This document shows, one piece after another, positions 33,534 to 34,567 of a stretch of 34,567 nucleotides of DNA. Below the pieces are notes generated by a model that searched no databases, had not been told where the DNA came from, and saw only the letters and a list, made by a program, of their open reading frames with translations. Origin of the DNA: an uncultured Campylobacteraceae bacterium (GTDB lineage: Bacteria; Campylobacterota; Campylobacteria; Campylobacterales; Arcobacteraceae); contig CAKZOX010000144.1 of the NCBI GenBank assembly GCA_937138295.1, positions 1-34,567 on the forward strand, in the 5' to 3' direction. A program made the translations under genes and the position numbers. Position 1 is the stretch's first letter; each line of letters begins with the position of its first letter.

Positions 33534-34567
33534 ATGGCAGCAACAAAAGAAGCTCAACAATTTAGAGAACTCATTAAAAGATGAATACCTCAAGATAGAG
33601 CAGTTAGATTAATACAACAGTCAAGAAGTTGAGAGGTAAAAAAACAACAATCACTTGCAGAGAGAACATTAAGACAAGCTGATGAATTTTGAGCTAATCA
33701 AATTGAAGAAGAAGTTGTAACTCCTGAATCTACTAAATCTCCTGAAACACTTGATGTACTTGAAAACTCTATATCTGATAAAGTTACTAACTTTTGAAAG
33801 AAGATACAAGAAGAAGCAAGAGGAGAAGTAACACAAGCTACTTGAAGTGAATTACCATTTACAGAAGAAAGTAAACTTGCTGAAAATTTTATACCTTCAT
33901 CAAAAAAAGCATTCTGAGAAGTTGTAGAGGTTGTATGAAGTCCTATTGAAGCTATAGGTAATTTATGAGCTACTATAAAAGCTATTACAATGAAAGGATT
34001 AGAAAATGACCCTTTATTATGAAGGTTTTTTGAATCTAGTGAATGAGATAAGGCAATACAAGAAGCTATATCAGAATGAGCTACAAAAGTAAAAGCTAAA
34101 ATAGAAGAAAAATGAGTTATTAAAGCAACAAATGAGGCTATACAAGAAGACCCAGCACTTGCTGCAACTATTGTAACAAGTCTATTTAAAAAACTAGGTA
34201 GAGTATGAGGGATTAGTAAATCTGAACAAGCTAAAATAGATAAACTAAAAAAAGAATCAGAAGCTAAAATAAATCAATTTCTTAAACCTACTAAAAACGA
34301 AAATAAACAAATAGCAAAAAAAATTACTCCTGAAATTCAACAAAGATTAAAAGACGGTAGAATTACTGCTTCTGATAGAGAAGTTCTAAAAGAAATTACA
34401 GATACTAATGTTGAAAATGTAGGTCAAAAAATATGAGATTTTATTGAAGCTGGGAAAGTACAATGAGAAATAGACTTTGATAAAATGATTGATGTATTAG
34501 TCAAAGAAGATTCAAAATTAAGAATAGATTGACAAGTTATTCCTGGTAATGAAGCAAGTGTAAAATT
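33534..34567 (+). CDS. Putative ejection/internal virion protein, N-terminal part (wraps to 1-675)
   Basis: First 344 residues of the 543-residue protein. The N-terminus FRELIKRGIPQDRAVRLIQQ (helix with G-I/L-x-x-D-x-A) echoes the start of the preceding protein (TTGGLSREDALKQVAGKL), so both may bind the same virion site. Residues 75-240 include AFGEVVEVVGSPIEAIGNLG and amphipathic helices; residues 250-344 are charged and coiled-coil-like. The sequence leaves the window in frame and resumes at base 1. Confidence 0.75.
34491..34567. repeat. Terminal overlap, right copy
   Basis: Identical to bases 1-77, see the left copy. One of the two copies should be removed to give the circular map. Confidence 0.93.

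Noticed and set aside
1-34567. TGA as tryptophan (code 4, Mycoplasma-like host)
   Set aside because: TGG is common for Trp, and conserved glycine motifs (Walker A, TIGYGAT, DGAS, CxxCGG) fall on TGA. Trp at these places would break the folds.
1-34567. CRISPR array, insertion sequence or integrase/attachment site
   Set aside because: No regularly spaced repeats, transposase motifs, or tyrosine/serine recombinase motifs were seen.

Overview
The window is a complete or near-complete genome of a small, AT-rich, tailed bacteriophage that reads TGA as glycine (genetic code 25). That code is known from Absconditabacteria (SR1) and Gracilibacteria, so a phage of one of these Patescibacteria (CPR) lineages is the best host guess. 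The glycine assignment comes from conserved motifs that only read correctly with TGA=Gly: the lysozyme TIGYGAT, the terminase Walker A FRGGAKTS, NUMOD4 motifs, a CxxCGGxG zinc finger, and a run of seven glycines that mixes TGA with GGN codons. All protein lengths and residue numbers below use TGA=Gly; only TAA and TAG act as stops. No suppressor tRNA or release factor was found. Bases 1-77 are repeated at 34491-34567, so the contig closes into a circle of 34490 bp (circular or circularly permuted), and the gene cut by the window ends (33534 to the end, then 1-675) is one 543-residue protein.

All roughly 75 genes lie on the + strand, tightly packed, mostly starting with ATG behind AU-rich leaders without Shine-Dalgarno sequences. 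Layout: (1) 1-2909, end of a putative ejection protein, small membrane proteins, tail fibre and companion. (2) 2911-5322, a lysis-like cluster: small membrane proteins, a DUF1353 protein, an XhlA-like protein, an HExxH metallopeptidase and a CHAP hydrolase. (3) 5323-7078, a basic peptide, a NUMOD4-HNH homing endonuclease, and an intergenic stretch with two strongly structured RNAs. (4) 7079-19507, the early/replication block: many small unknown proteins, a phage replication-type protein, two more HNH/NUMOD genes, a VRR-NUC nuclease, a Rad52-like annealing protein, a NinB-like protein, a ribbon-helix-helix protein and a membrane-anchored GH24 lysozyme. (5) 19508-21456, a large structured leader RNA, small terminase, and another apparent small RNA. 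(6) 21457-34567, morphogenesis: winged-helix protein, large terminase, portal, scaffold, major capsid protein, decoration-like protein, tail hub-like and adaptor proteins, and two large putative ejection proteins, one ending in a GH24 lysozyme.

No tape measure, sheath or tail-tube gene is recognisable. A short-tailed (podovirus-like) virion is therefore inferred. No DNA polymerase, replicative helicase or integrase was seen, so replication probably relies on host enzymes and a temperate lifestyle is unsupported.

Regulation looks distinctive. Nearly all inferred promoters have a 16-bp spacer. A tightly conserved class (TTTGC ... ACAATATAATACT) serves the early block, while TTGACA/TTGNNN promoters serve the lysis, RNA and virion regions. 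Most are followed at the predicted transcript start by a perfect hairpin whose sequence differs each time, often followed by a T-rich tract and an ACAAA(A/T)TAAAT segment. The least understood elements are the long-range-closed RNAs at 6742-6967 and 19611-19772 and the pseudoknot-capable RNA at 6603-6697.
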